From: Cribrihabitans_A neustonicus
GTDB lineage: Bacteria; Pseudomonadota; Alphaproteobacteria; Rhodobacterales; Rhodobacteraceae
Direction of reading: 5' to 3'
Length of the DNA: 64,000 nt
Assembly: GCF_048820895.1 (NCBI RefSeq)
Contig: NZ_JBMERQ010000011.1
Coordinates: 1-64,000 of the forward strand
The notes under the pieces were generated by a model. It saw only the letters and a program-made list of their open reading frames with translations. It did not search any database and had not been told where the DNA came from. The position numbers and the translations under genes are program-made. Numbering within the stretch: position 1 is the stretch's first letter; each line of letters starts with the position of its first letter. Below, in pieces: positions 7,261 to 15,648 of this stretch.

Positions 7261-8865
7261 TCACCCTGGCCCATTCCCTGGCTCGTCCAGGATGATCCTC
7301 TCCAGGCGCGTGCTTGCCTCCGGCTCCCATTGCGCGCGCAGGCCGCGGACATATTCCGCATCCGCCCGCAGCCGCACCCGTTCCTTTACCAGGATGCGCC
7401 TGACAGTTCGCCTCACCAGTTGGGCGAGGCGTTTTACCATCGGCAGGGAGGGCCTGATCGTTTTCAGCGTTTCGTTCCGCCCGCCCTTGGTCCTGGGTGC
7501 CGATGCCCCCCAGGCCAGATACGGCTGCTGACCGGGAGCCGCCTCCCGCCAGAACAGGGCGCCATCGGCGACCAGGTCCAGTCCGCACCCGATGGCGGCG
7601 GTGATGACTTCCGCTTCAGCCGCCGCCAGCCGGACCTTTTCTTCAGCCTCTTTCAGCCGCTTTTCCCCGGCAAGCCGGGCAGCCCTTGCCTCAGAAACCG
7701 AAAGTTGTTCTGCACGGCAGCGCTGGATCAGCTGCCGCTGCTTCCCGGCCAGACTTGCGATTTCTTCCTTCTTCGCGGCCAGGGCCTGCTCCAGGCGGTT
7801 CCGCTCACCGGACATCCGTTCTAACTTCTCTTCCTCCGCCTTCCTCGCAGCCACTTTAAACCGGTGGTTTTCCGCTGCCTCCTCCACCCTCGCTTCATAC
7901 CTCCGCGCCTCAGCCTCCGCTGCATCCCGGCGGCGGTTGGCTTGCTCCGTTTCCAGCGCGGCCTGCCTCATACGGGCCCGCGTCTCCCTGTTTGCGCGCT
8001 CGCGCGCCTTCTTGATCGCGGCCTGGGCCAGAGCCCGTCCGTCCGCGGCGGTTTGTTCCGCTTCCGCCCGCGCCCTGCGGCACTCTTCCACGCGCCATTG
8101 CGATGGCGGTACATGGCGCCTTTTTTCGGGCAGCGGCCTGCCTTCTGCGCGCGCCCCGCGCCGGGCCGCGGCCCGGCGCTCTCCCCTGATGATCCCGATT
8201 TTCCCAAAGGCTTGCCCAGCCAAATCCTGAGCATGCTCATAGTTCTTCAGAAGCGGATTCATTGAGGGCTGCAGGAGGATCTGGCGGCCCCGGTTCGCGG
8301 ATCGCTTTTCTGCCCAGACCGCCACGATGAAGTGGATATGACAGGCCTCCTCATCGGCGTGAGACACGGCATAGCGCAGCTGGCCGCCAGGGAAATGCCG
8401 GGTCAGGAACTCTATGGCCGTGTCCCGGAAGAGAGCGGCACGTTCCGGATCCCATTCCAACACCCCAGCCCCACCACACCAGGCCTTGTTGACCGACAGC
8501 AGCCCTTCGCGCAGAGGTCCCGCACGGCAGGTCCGCCACGGGTCCACCGGCCCCAGCGCCTCCACTTTCACGGCGTCCCTGATACGCGACCTGGCCCTCA
8601 AAGCGCGTAGCTGCTCTTCAAAATTATGCTCCCGCATCCCGGCAACTTCTTCGTGGATCCGCTGTTGCCACCCCGGTTCCCCGGAGAGGACCTGATTCAA
8701 TCCGGACAGCCCCCGAGCGACGTGGTCCAGATCTCCGCCGCGGCGCTTGTCATGCATCGAGAACTTGCCCAATTCCCGTGGGAACAGCCCTTGGAACCGC
8801 AGAACGACAGGTGCTTGGTCAAGCTTTACGGGCGGGGCTTGGGTGAATTTGGGCTGTAGGGTCAT
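7261..8865 (-). CDS. MobV/Pre-family plasmid mobilisation relaxase
   Basis: The 534-aa protein has the arrangement of Mob_Pre relaxases, which nick the plasmid at oriT for conjugative mobilisation. Residues ~20-60 (VVLRFQGLFP, then MHDKRRGGDLDHV) match the N-terminal motif. Near residue 180 is HADEEACHIHFIV, the HxDExxxHxH three-histidine metal site (the usual proline before the second His is replaced by Cys). Residues ~230-430 are Arg/Glu/Ala-rich, heptad-like coiled coil, as common in this family's C-terminus. The start lacks a good Shine-Dalgarno sequence; a Met 36 codons in would cut into the first motif. It has no type IV secretion genes in the window, so it would rely on a helper plasmid. 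Confidence 0.85.
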   Translation of the reverse strand: MTLQPKFTQAPPVKLDQAPVVLRFQGLFPRELGKFSMHDKRRGGDLDHVARGLSGLNQVLSGEPGWQQRIHEEVAGMREHNFEEQLRALRARSRIRDAVKVEALGPVDPWRTCRAGPLREGLLSVNKAWCGGAGVLEWDPERAALFRDTAIEFLTRHFPGGQLRYAVSHADEEACHIHFIVAVWAEKRSANRGRQILLQPSMNPLLKNYEHAQDLAGQAFGKIGIIRGERRAAARRGARAEGRPLPEKRRHVPPSQWRVEECRRARAEAEQTAADGRALAQAAIKKARERANRETRARMRQAALETEQANRRRDAAEAEARRYEARVEEAAENHRFKVAARKAEEEKLERMSGERNRLEQALAAKKEEIASLAGKQRQLIQRCRAEQLSVSEARAARLAGEKRLKEAEEKVRLAAAEAEVITAAIGCGLDLVADGALFWREAAPGQQPYLAWGASAPRTKGGRNETLKTIRPSLPMVKRLAQLVRRTVRRILVKERVRLRADAEYVRGLRAQWEPEASTRLERIILDEPGNGPG

Positions 8866-9256
8866 CTTGCATCACGGATCTGCTTCTCTGATCCAAGTCT
8901 CCGCGAAGACGGCGAAAATCCCGACAGCCTTTTTTGATTTTGAAAGTCTTGTACTCATTAGGCAAGTTGCAAGCCTATCTGGCACAGGATGCCCGCCAAG
9001 GGGCGTGCCAGCGATGAAGTCTCATGAAAATCGAGTTCCAATGAGGTAACCGCGTAACGCAAGTGCAACACGCCGCGATACACCCGCAAGCCATTGATTT
9101 CTTTTATTTTAATGTATGTATGTATCTATGTAACAGATAAATATATATATAGAGAGAGAGACTCTCATGCATATAGAGTCATCTCTACAAACACATTTCT
9201 CCAGCGTTACGGCCGCTACACCGTTACATTTAAATTTTATTCATGTATTTCAAGCA

Positions 9257-9296
9257 CTTACGTGAAACACGCGCGAAAGCGCCCTCGATACGTAAG
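9257..9296. other. Nested hairpin, candidate oriT structure
   Basis: Outer arms CTTACGT (9257-9263) and ACGTAAG (9290-9296) enclose an inner GCGC-GAAA-GCGC hairpin (9271-9282) with a GNRA-type loop. Such nested inverted repeats next to a relaxase gene are typical of transfer origins; the nick site itself cannot be placed. Confidence 0.4.
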
Positions 9297-9385
9297 AACA
9301 AGCCGTTTCTTTCGCCCCTCCGGCTTCGCTTGGCCCGACGTGCCATGGCATAGGGCAGATTGACCGGGCGGCCCCGTACGACAGC

Positions 9386-9405
9386 CGGAAAATCCGGATT
9401 TTCCG
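9386..9405. promoter_or_regulatory. Perfect 20-bp palindrome, operator candidate
   Basis: Half-site CGGAAAATCC is followed immediately by its exact complement with no loop. This suits a dimeric protein-binding site rather than a hairpin. It lies ~190 bp upstream of the unknown gene and ~520 bp upstream of the relaxase start. Confidence 0.5.
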
Positions 9406-9475
9406 CGCACCTCCTGGAATTCGCGCCGGGCTGGACTCAGCCGCACCTCTTCCGCTGCCCTCAGGGCTCCGGAAA

Positions 9476-9484
9476 TGTGGATAA
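9476..9484 (-). promoter_or_regulatory. DnaA-box match
   Basis: TGTGGATAA is the exact complement of the consensus DnaA box TTATCCACA. A single 9-mer can occur by chance, but here it sits beside the AT-rich segment of the 3.2-kb cassette, consistent with a former replication origin. Confidence 0.35.
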
Positions 9485-9597
9485 CTGCCGAAAACACCCC
9501 CCAAACCCCGCTCCGCAGAGTTCCGCCCTACTTACTTTTTTCGACCGGTCCCGCCAGAATCGTGAGGCAAACGAAAAAAAGCAGGAGAACAATTGAT

Positions 9598-10125
9598 ATG
9601 GCGAAATTCGAAATCAGCGATGCAAAAGGCAGCGGTATCGCAATCTCCGTGCATTTCAGCGAGAGTGACAAATCGGTCTTCAAGACGGTCGCATGGAACC
9701 CGGACGAAGCCAGCTGGTCCGCCGCCTGGCAGCCCCGCTGGACCATCATGACCTGGCTGAAGGAAGCCGAAGAGGAGAAGATCCAGCCCGATGACTGCGG
9801 CATTGAAAGCCTGAAGCATGGCTTGGCCAGCCCCCGCACGCTCTCCGCAGACGAGATCGAAATTCTCGAGGAAATCCAGCGGGTAACCGGTCTGTGCCCT
9901 CACGAGCTGGACTCGATTCTGGATGAGCTCCACGGCTGGGAGGTGATCACGGAGAAGATGATTGCCGGCAATGCGCCGGGAGCGTACCGGGATGAGGCGC
10001 TCGCGATCGTCAAGTGCGCGCGCAGGCCCATGCTGTTGCAAGCCGCTCAGAGGATGAGCGCATATTGCGATATCGAAATGGCCTTAGTGCCCAGCCATGG
10101 CCCGGAGGCAGTCCCGGTTCACTAA
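9598..10125 (+). CDS. Hypothetical protein of the mob cassette
   Basis: The 175-aa product is soluble and acidic, with no signal peptide or membrane segment. The ATG at 9598 follows AGGAG at a good distance; upstream in-frame starts lack one. A hydrophilic centre (LSADEIEILEEIQRVTGLCP) and a C-terminal amphipathic part are visible, but I recognise no family. It is divergent from the relaxase gene and lies inside the 59-bp-repeat-bounded cassette, so it may be an accessory mobilisation or replication protein, or cargo. Codon usage is a little less GC-biased than its neighbours. Confidence 0.7.
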   Translation: MAKFEISDAKGSGIAISVHFSESDKSVFKTVAWNPDEASWSAAWQPRWTIMTWLKEAEEEKIQPDDCGIESLKHGLASPRTLSADEIEILEEIQRVTGLCPHELDSILDELHGWEVITEKMIAGNAPGAYRDEALAIVKCARRPMLLQAAQRMSAYCDIEMALVPSHGPEAVPVH

Positions 10126-10295
10126 CCCAGTGGACCGGGAGAGCGGGGAGAAAGAAATGGAGGCTCGACGGATGAGATGGATGGGGCAGCCTAGTTTCCC
10201 CTGCCCCCTTGGCCCGCGGGAGGACACAGCCCCTGCCTTTCCTTTGGCCCGCGGAGGCTCCGCTCAATGGGTGACCGGCTTGCCCGCCCGGCCGC

Positions 10296-10354
10296 CGCCG
10301 CGCAGGCGCGCCGGGTCAGAACAGAAAATCATCCGCATCGAGCCGGCCGGGGCG
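10296..10354. repeat. 59-bp direct repeat, right copy (RTX 3' end)
   Basis: Identical to 7063-7121. It contains the last 12 codons and stop of the intact RTX gene and 20 bp downstream. No T-tract terminator follows here on the minus strand, unlike at the left copy. Confidence 0.9.
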
Positions 10355-12598
10355 CAGGTCCTCCAGCAGGATCTCTCCCGCGCCGGTACCAATCAGCGTG
10401 CCGCCGTCCTGGCGGCTGATCTCCAGGTCCGCAAACCGCTGCGCCGCGCTGCGGCCGAGGCCGGAAAGGCTGATCCGGTCCGCGCCGGGGGTGAAATCCG
10501 CAATCCGGTCGGTGCCGTGGCCGCGGGTGAAGACAAACACATCCGCGCCCGCACCGCCCGCCAGCCAGTCGGCACCGGCCCCGCCCTCGAGCCGGTCGCG
10601 GCCGCCATTGCCCCAGAGCCGGTCCTGGCCGCCGCCGCCCGCCAGCCAGTCGCCGCCCGCCCCGCCTTTCAGCCGGTCGCCGCCCGCCTGCCCCTCGAGC
10701 CGGTCCTCCGCCGCACCGCCCCAGAGGCGGTCCGCCGCCGCGCCGCCGCGCAGATGGTCCGCACCCGTGCCGCCCCAGAGGCGGTCGCCGCCGCCATTGC
10801 CCCAGAGAAAATCGCCGTCTTCGCCGCCTTTGAGCCGGTCCCCGCCGCCGCCGCCCCGCAGGCGGTCCGCCCCCGCGCCGCCCGAGAGCAAGTCGGTGCC
10901 GCCCTGGCCCCAGAGGCGGTCGTCCTCCGCCCCGCCCCAGAGCTGGTCCGCGCCGCTGCCGCCCCAGAGGCGGTCCGCCCCCTCGCCGCCCCAGAGGCGG
11001 TCGGTGCCGCCGTGGCCCGTGAGCACATCATCGCCGCCCAGCCCGTCCAGCCGGTCGCCGCCTGCGCCGCCCGCCAGCCGGTCATCGCTGCCGGTGCCAT
11101 AGCGCAGCCCGCCCTCCTGGCCGACCGGCGGCGCCAGGCCCATCCGGTGCGGGGCCGCGAACTGCAGCGCCGGGCCAAAGACGCCGGCAAGCGTGAGCGG
11201 CTGGCCATCGGCGTGCAGGAGCTCGATCCGGGTGTCCTGCACCTGCAGCACAAGGCGGTCCCCGCTCTCGCGCACGCCAAGCTGCGCCGGGCTGTAGAGC
11301 CCCTCAAACAGCGACAGATCAAGGCGGTCCTCGCCCGGGGTGAAATCGCGGACCGTGACCGGCGCCGCGGCGGGACCGATGACGAAGACATCCTCGCCCG
11401 CGCCGCCGGTCAGCCAGCCGCCGCCCGCGCCCGCGGCGAGCACGTCATCGCCATCCGTGCCGCGCAGCGCCTCGCGCCCGGCGCCGCCGGTGCGGGTTTC
11501 GCCCAGCGTCCCGGGATCCAGGCTGAACTGGCTGATGCCGCCCTGGCCCGAGGCCGCAAAGACCTGCAGGGCGCCGTCCAGCACCGCGGCCTCCAGCGAC
11601 GTGACATTGCTGAGCCCCAGCCCGGCGGCATTGGCCAGGCTCTCCACATGCACCAGCCGCCCGCCGGGCAGCATCCTGAGCAGGCTGAGCCCGTCGTCGG
11701 CGCCCGCCGCCAGCACCAGAACCTCGCCCTGCACCACCACCACCTCCAGCGCCTGCACACCGCCAAAGCGGGTGGCCAGCGTGTCGCTGATCTGATCGGC
11801 AAAGCTGAGCGCGCCATCGCCGCCCACCCGCACCAGGGTGAGGCTGCCGTTGCCCGCCGCGCCCAGCAGCGCCCAGGCCTGGCCCTCCGCCTCGAACACC
11901 TCCAGCGCGGTGAGGCCCGCTGCCGCCAGCCCCTCCGCCGCGCCCAGCTGGCTGCCCGGGCTGAGCGCGCCGGTGCGGGGATCGATGCAAAAGCTCACCA
12001 GCCCGCCGCTTGCGCTGTCCGCGGCCAGGAGCACCGGTCCGTCCGCGGTCTCTGCCACCGCCAGCCGGGCGGCGCCGGGCAGCGCGTAGGGCGCCTCGCC
12101 CCCCGCCGCCCCGGTGCGGTCCCCGGCCCCGCCCGCCGCATCCAGCCGCCAGCCCTGCAGCCGGCCATTGCCCGCGCCGGTGCCGTAGACGGCGCATCTG
12201 CCGCCCTCCAGCTGCGCCACGGCGAGGGCGGCAAAGCCCGCCGCGTCCGCCCCCGCCAGGGCCTGGCCGCCCTGATCCGCGAGGCCGCCGCCCGGCAGCA
12301 GCCGGTGGAAGATGAGCTCGCCCTGACCGGTCATTTCCCGGATCAGCCGCAGCCCGCCGCCCGCCTCCGCGAGCTGGAACGCACCGGTCTGCAGGTCGGC
12401 ATCCCCATGCAGGCTCTGCCCCGCCGCCGCGGCCAGCCCGCCGCCCGGCTGAAGCTGCCAGCGGCTGATGCCGCCGTTGATGCCGGTGATGGCATAAAGC
12501 GTGGCGGCGCCGTCCTGCACCGCGATCTCCAGATCGCGCAGATCGGTGCCAAAGAGCAGATCCCCTGCCGCCAGCCGTCCGGTGAATGCCAATGCCAT
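10316..12598 (-). CDS. RTX hemolysin-type calcium-binding exoprotein
   Basis: The 760-aa secreted protein has an N-terminal ~370 residues of repeating beta-strand units (for example GGISRWQLQPGGGL and GGISQFSLDPGTLG) that look like a beta-propeller, a short RTX pair, then from ~residue 500 about sixteen GGxGxDxLxG repeats such as GGTGADHLRG. The tail LDADDFLF is typical of type I secretion substrates, so it is probably exported by the HlyD/PrtD pair at 59.9-63.1 kb. The chosen ATG has GGAGCG 8 nt upstream. Adhesin or matrix function is the usual inference for such proteins in biofilm loci; no enzyme domain is seen. Its 3' end is duplicated at 7063-7121, and the mob cassette now separates the gene from its probable terminator. 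Confidence 0.88.
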   Translation of the reverse strand: MALAFTGRLAAGDLLFGTDLRDLEIAVQDGAATLYAITGINGGISRWQLQPGGGLAAAAGQSLHGDADLQTGAFQLAEAGGGLRLIREMTGQGELIFHRLLPGGGLADQGGQALAGADAAGFAALAVAQLEGGRCAVYGTGAGNGRLQGWRLDAAGGAGDRTGAAGGEAPYALPGAARLAVAETADGPVLLAADSASGGLVSFCIDPRTGALSPGSQLGAAEGLAAAGLTALEVFEAEGQAWALLGAAGNGSLTLVRVGGDGALSFADQISDTLATRFGGVQALEVVVVQGEVLVLAAGADDGLSLLRMLPGGRLVHVESLANAAGLGLSNVTSLEAAVLDGALQVFAASGQGGISQFSLDPGTLGETRTGGAGREALRGTDGDDVLAAGAGGGWLTGGAGEDVFVIGPAAAPVTVRDFTPGEDRLDLSLFEGLYSPAQLGVRESGDRLVLQVQDTRIELLHADGQPLTLAGVFGPALQFAAPHRMGLAPPVGQEGGLRYGTGSDDRLAGGAGGDRLDGLGGDDVLTGHGGTDRLWGGEGADRLWGGSGADQLWGGAEDDRLWGQGGTDLLSGGAGADRLRGGGGGDRLKGGEDGDFLWGNGGGDRLWGGTGADHLRGGAAADRLWGGAAEDRLEGQAGGDRLKGGAGGDWLAGGGGQDRLWGNGGRDRLEGGAGADWLAGGAGADVFVFTRGHGTDRIADFTPGADRISLSGLGRSAAQRFADLEISRQDGGTLIGTGAGEILLEDLRPGRLDADDFLF

Positions 12599-12874
12599 TG
12601 CGCGCGCTCCCGTGCATGCGTCCTCGGAGCGCAACCTGCGGGGGCAACAGACCGGTTTGCGGGCAGCAAAGCAGGCAAAACCGGGGCGATTGTTTACAGA
12701 TTGACGACAATTGCAGGGGACGCGGCGGCAGGGCTCTCCGCCTGCCCCCGCCCCGTTGCGCCGCGGCCGGGCGGCGGCTTAGCGCGGAATTGAGGCAGGC
12801 TGCGCCAGTCTGGCGCCCATCCCCTTGCCCCCGCCCGGGCCTAATTGGCCCGCCGCGCCACAGGAGCCCCGCCG

Positions 12875-14059
12875 ATGAGCCAGACCTCGCCGATCCTCGC
12901 CCTGCCCTATCTGATGCCCTCCCAGGCGCAGAAACACGTGACCCACAACGAAGCCCTGCGGATGCTCGACGCGCTGGTGCAGCTCGCCGTCGCGGAGTTC
13001 GGCGCGGAGGTGCCGCCGGCGAGCCCCGCCCCGGGCGCGGCCTATGCGCTGGGGGCCGCGCCGCAGGCCGCCTGGGCAGGCCACGCGGCGGAAATCGCGG
13101 TCTGGCAGGGCGAGGGCTGGCTGTTCCTCGCCCCCCGCCCGGGCTGGCGCGCCTGGGGCCTGGCCGGGAGCGAGCTCAGGGTCTGGGACGGCAGCGCCTG
13201 GATCCTGCCGCCCGCGGAGACCCAGAACCTCGCCCGGCTCGGGGTGGGCACCAGCGCCGATGCCGGCAACCCGCTGTCGGTGGCAGGGCCTGCAACGCTG
13301 CTCAGCCATGGCGGCGGCGGCCATCAGCTCAAGGTGAACAAAGCCGCCCCCGCCGAGACCGCCGCGCTGCTGTTCCAGTCGAACTGGAGCGGCCGGGCCG
13401 AGATGGGGCTGGCGGGCAATGACGATTTCTCGATCAAGGTCTCCGCCGACGGCAGCGCCTGGAGCGAGGCGCTGACGGTGGCCGCCGCCAGCGGCCATGT
13501 GGGCCTCGGCACCGCCAGCCCCGGCGCGCATCTGGAGATCGCGGGCGGCAGCGGCGACTACCTGCTGGCCGGCGGCGGCACCCCCGCCTTCCGGCTCGGC
13601 GCCGATGGCAACGGCGCCTGCGCGGGCGCCTGGACCGGCGGCGGCGCCGATTATGCGGAATGGTTCGAATGGGCCGACGGCAACCCGGGCGCCGAAGACC
13701 GCCGCGGGCTGCCGGTGGTGCTCGAGGGCGCCAAGATCCGCCCGGCGCAGCCCGGCGAAACGCCCATCGGCGTGATCAGCAGCAACCCGGCGGTGATCGG
13801 CGACGGCGATCTGGGCGGCTGGAAGCACCGCTGGCTGCGCGACGCCTACGGCAGCCTGCTGCGCGATCCGGAAGGAAAGCCGCTGGAAAACCCCGCCTAT
13901 GATCCGTCACAGCCCTATCAGCCGCGCGCGGCGCGCCCCGGATGGGCACTGGCGGGGCTTCTCGGCAAGCTGCGCCTGCGCCGGGGCCAGCCCGCCGCCC
14001 CGGGCTGGATCCGGATGCGGGAGATCACCCCGGAGGTGGAGGAATGGCTGGTGCGCTGA
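12875..14059 (+). CDS. DUF2793 protein with C-terminal Peptidase_G2-like self-cleavage domain
   Basis: The 394-aa protein opens with SQTSPILALPYLMPSQAQKH, the hallmark N-terminus of DUF2793, a family found on phage tail and gene-transfer-agent-like structures of Rhodobacteraceae. Residues ~100-230 are beta-rich. From ~245, GADYAEWFEWADGN and ETPIGVISSNPAVIGD resemble the Peptidase_G2 / intramolecular chaperone domain that trimerises and then cleaves itself from tail spikes. AGGAG lies 7 nt before the ATG. The RTX gene is divergent upstream and manC convergent downstream. In this glycan locus it could be a phage-derived depolymerase/adhesin or a surface scaffold; function is not known. Confidence 0.75.
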   Translation: MSQTSPILALPYLMPSQAQKHVTHNEALRMLDALVQLAVAEFGAEVPPASPAPGAAYALGAAPQAAWAGHAAEIAVWQGEGWLFLAPRPGWRAWGLAGSELRVWDGSAWILPPAETQNLARLGVGTSADAGNPLSVAGPATLLSHGGGGHQLKVNKAAPAETAALLFQSNWSGRAEMGLAGNDDFSIKVSADGSAWSEALTVAAASGHVGLGTASPGAHLEIAGGSGDYLLAGGGTPAFRLGADGNGACAGAWTGGGADYAEWFEWADGNPGAEDRRGLPVVLEGAKIRPAQPGETPIGVISSNPAVIGDGDLGGWKHRWLRDAYGSLLRDPEGKPLENPAYDPSQPYQPRAARPGWALAGLLGKLRLRRGQPAAPGWIRMREITPEVEEWLVR

Positions 14060-14092
14060 ACCCCCGGCCGGGAGCCTTCCCCCCCTGGCGTG

Positions 14093-15529
14093 CTACCCTT
14101 TGGCGCCCTGCCCGCGGGCATAGACATCCTCGTAGCGGATGATGTCGTCCTCGCCCAGATAGGCGCCGGTCTGTACCTCGATCAGCACCACCGGCACCTT
14201 GCCGGGGTTCTCCAGCCGGTGTTTGGCGCCCAGCGGCACATAGACCGACTGGTTCTCGCTTACCAGCACCGCCTCGCCCTCCACAGTCACCCTGGCGGTG
14301 CCCTCGACTACCACCCAATGCTCGGCCCGGTGATGGTGGCTCTGCAGGGACAGCGCCGCGCCCGGGTGCACGTGGATGCGCTTGACCTGGAAGCGGTCCC
14401 CCACGGCCAGGCTCTCGAACCAGCCCCAGGGCCGGTGGTCCTTGGGAAAGCGGGTGGCCTGGGGGGCGCCCGTGGCCTTCAGCGCCGCCACCGCCTGCTT
14501 GACATCCTGGGCGCGGGAGGCATCGGCCACCAGCACCGCATCCGGCATCGCCACCGCGATGATATTCTCCAGCCCGATGCCGACCAGCTCCAGCCCGGCG
14601 TCCTCCGAGCGCAGCAGGCTGTCCGCGCAGTCGATCGCGGTGGCATTGCCATGCGCCACCACCCCGCGCGCATCGGGCTGCGCTTCGCGCCAGACCGCGT
14701 CCCAGCCGCCCAGATCCGACCAGCCGCCGGCAAAGGGCACCACCGCGAGGTTCTCCGCCTTCTCCATCACCGCATAATCGATGGAAATATCCGGCGCCCC
14801 GGCCCAGGCCTCCGGGTCGAGCCGCAGGAAGCCGAGATCGGGGCGGGCCTGTTCCACCGCCGCCTCCACCGGCGCCATCAGTTCCGGCGCGTGCTGCCGG
14901 AAGGCGGCGAGGATGGCCTGCACAGAGAACAGGAAGATGCCCGCGTTCCACAGGTACTGGCCCGAGGCCAGCATCGCTTCGGCACTGGCCCGGTCCGGCT
15001 TTTCGACAAAGCGCTTCAGCGCCAGAGGACGGGGCGCAAAGCCGCCGGGATCCCCGGCCAGCTCCAGATAGCCATAGCCGGTCTCGGGCCGGTCCGGGGC
15101 GATGCCGAAGGTGACCAGGCGGCCTTCGCGCGCCGCCGCCGCGCCGGCCTCGACCGCGGCACGGAAGGCGGCCGCGTCGGGCACCACATGGTCCGAAGGC
15201 GCCACCAGCATCAGGCCTTCGGGGTCGCTCTGCTCCAGCTGCAGCGCCGCCGCCAGCACCGCGGGCGCGGTGTTGCGCCCCTCCGGCTCGATCAGCACCG
15301 CGCCGGGATCGATGCCTGCGCCCGCCAGCTGCTCCGTGACGATGAAGCGGAAGTCCGAATGGGTCAGCACCATAGGCGCGGCAAACCCCTCCCCCGACAG
15401 CCGCCGGGCCGAGGCCTGAAACAGCGTGCTGTCCCGGGTCAGCGGCACGAACTGCTTGGGATAACTTTGCCGCGACAGCGGCCACAGCCGGGTGCCGGAG
15501 CCGCCGCAGAGAAGAATGGGGGTGATCAT
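14093..15529 (-). CDS. manC: Mannose-1-phosphate guanylyltransferase / mannose-6-phosphate isomerase
   Basis: The 478-aa bifunctional type II PMI/GMP makes GDP-mannose and interconverts mannose-6-phosphate and fructose-6-phosphate. The N-terminal pyrophosphorylase has LLCGGSGTRLWPLSR (nucleotide-binding signature) and FVEKPD. The C-terminal cupin carries the isomerase metal motif, QVKRIHVHPGAALSLQSHHH, and EHWVVVEG. Length and domain order are standard. The start ATG has no strong RBS. It is downstream of wecC and wecB on the same strand. GDP-mannose can feed mannosyl residues, or GDP-fucose or GDP-rhamnose, although no Gmd/Rmd is seen in the window. Confidence 0.93.
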   Translation of the reverse strand: MITPILLCGGSGTRLWPLSRQSYPKQFVPLTRDSTLFQASARRLSGEGFAAPMVLTHSDFRFIVTEQLAGAGIDPGAVLIEPEGRNTAPAVLAAALQLEQSDPEGLMLVAPSDHVVPDAAAFRAAVEAGAAAAREGRLVTFGIAPDRPETGYGYLELAGDPGGFAPRPLALKRFVEKPDRASAEAMLASGQYLWNAGIFLFSVQAILAAFRQHAPELMAPVEAAVEQARPDLGFLRLDPEAWAGAPDISIDYAVMEKAENLAVVPFAGGWSDLGGWDAVWREAQPDARGVVAHGNATAIDCADSLLRSEDAGLELVGIGLENIIAVAMPDAVLVADASRAQDVKQAVAALKATGAPQATRFPKDHRPWGWFESLAVGDRFQVKRIHVHPGAALSLQSHHHRAEHWVVVEGTARVTVEGEAVLVSENQSVYVPLGAKHRLENPGKVPVVLIEVQTGAYLGEDDIIRYEDVYARGQGAKG

Positions 15530-15648
15530 GAGCTGCCCCGACGTTTTCTTTGAGCCTGTATTTGGGCTCAGGTTCGCAGGTCCAGGGCAGCCGCGCAATC
15601 ACTACGTGGGCTGCAGCGGCTCAGCCGGTCTCCCCAGTGCGGTGCCGC

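Larger units (their letters stand above)
8866..9597. other. Mobilisation leader region: candidate oriT/oriV
   Basis: No gene is supported in these 732 bp between the divergent relaxase and the unknown gene. Around 9090-9250 the DNA drops to roughly one third G+C by eye, in a window near 70%, and has TATG, AT and AG short tandem repeats plus GACTCT/AGAGTC arms (9160-9180). GCGTAACGC-type sequences occur in opposite orientations near 9054 and 9204. Together with the specific palindromes listed separately, this is the best place for an origin of transfer, and possibly an old replication origin. Confidence 0.55.

Noticed and set aside
9113..9165. Coding sequence in the TATG/AT/AG repeat segment
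   Set aside because: The short frame there has no RBS and consists of simple repeats; it is more likely non-coding origin DNA.
7122..10295. Integrative element with its own integrase
   Set aside because: The interval has only a relaxase and one unknown gene. The relaxase has the MobV three-His motif, not tyrosine or serine recombinase motifs.
10097..12793. Plus-strand frame of 898 codons opposite the RTX gene
   Set aside because: Its regular PxAVRxRAAP-type repeats are the antisense of the RTX nonapeptide repeats. The minus-strand reading has real motifs and an RBS.
15551..15570. Terminator between wecC and manC
   Set aside because: The TGAGCC/GGCTCA hairpin has only 6 bp and is followed by A-rich rather than T-rich sequence on the transcribed strand.
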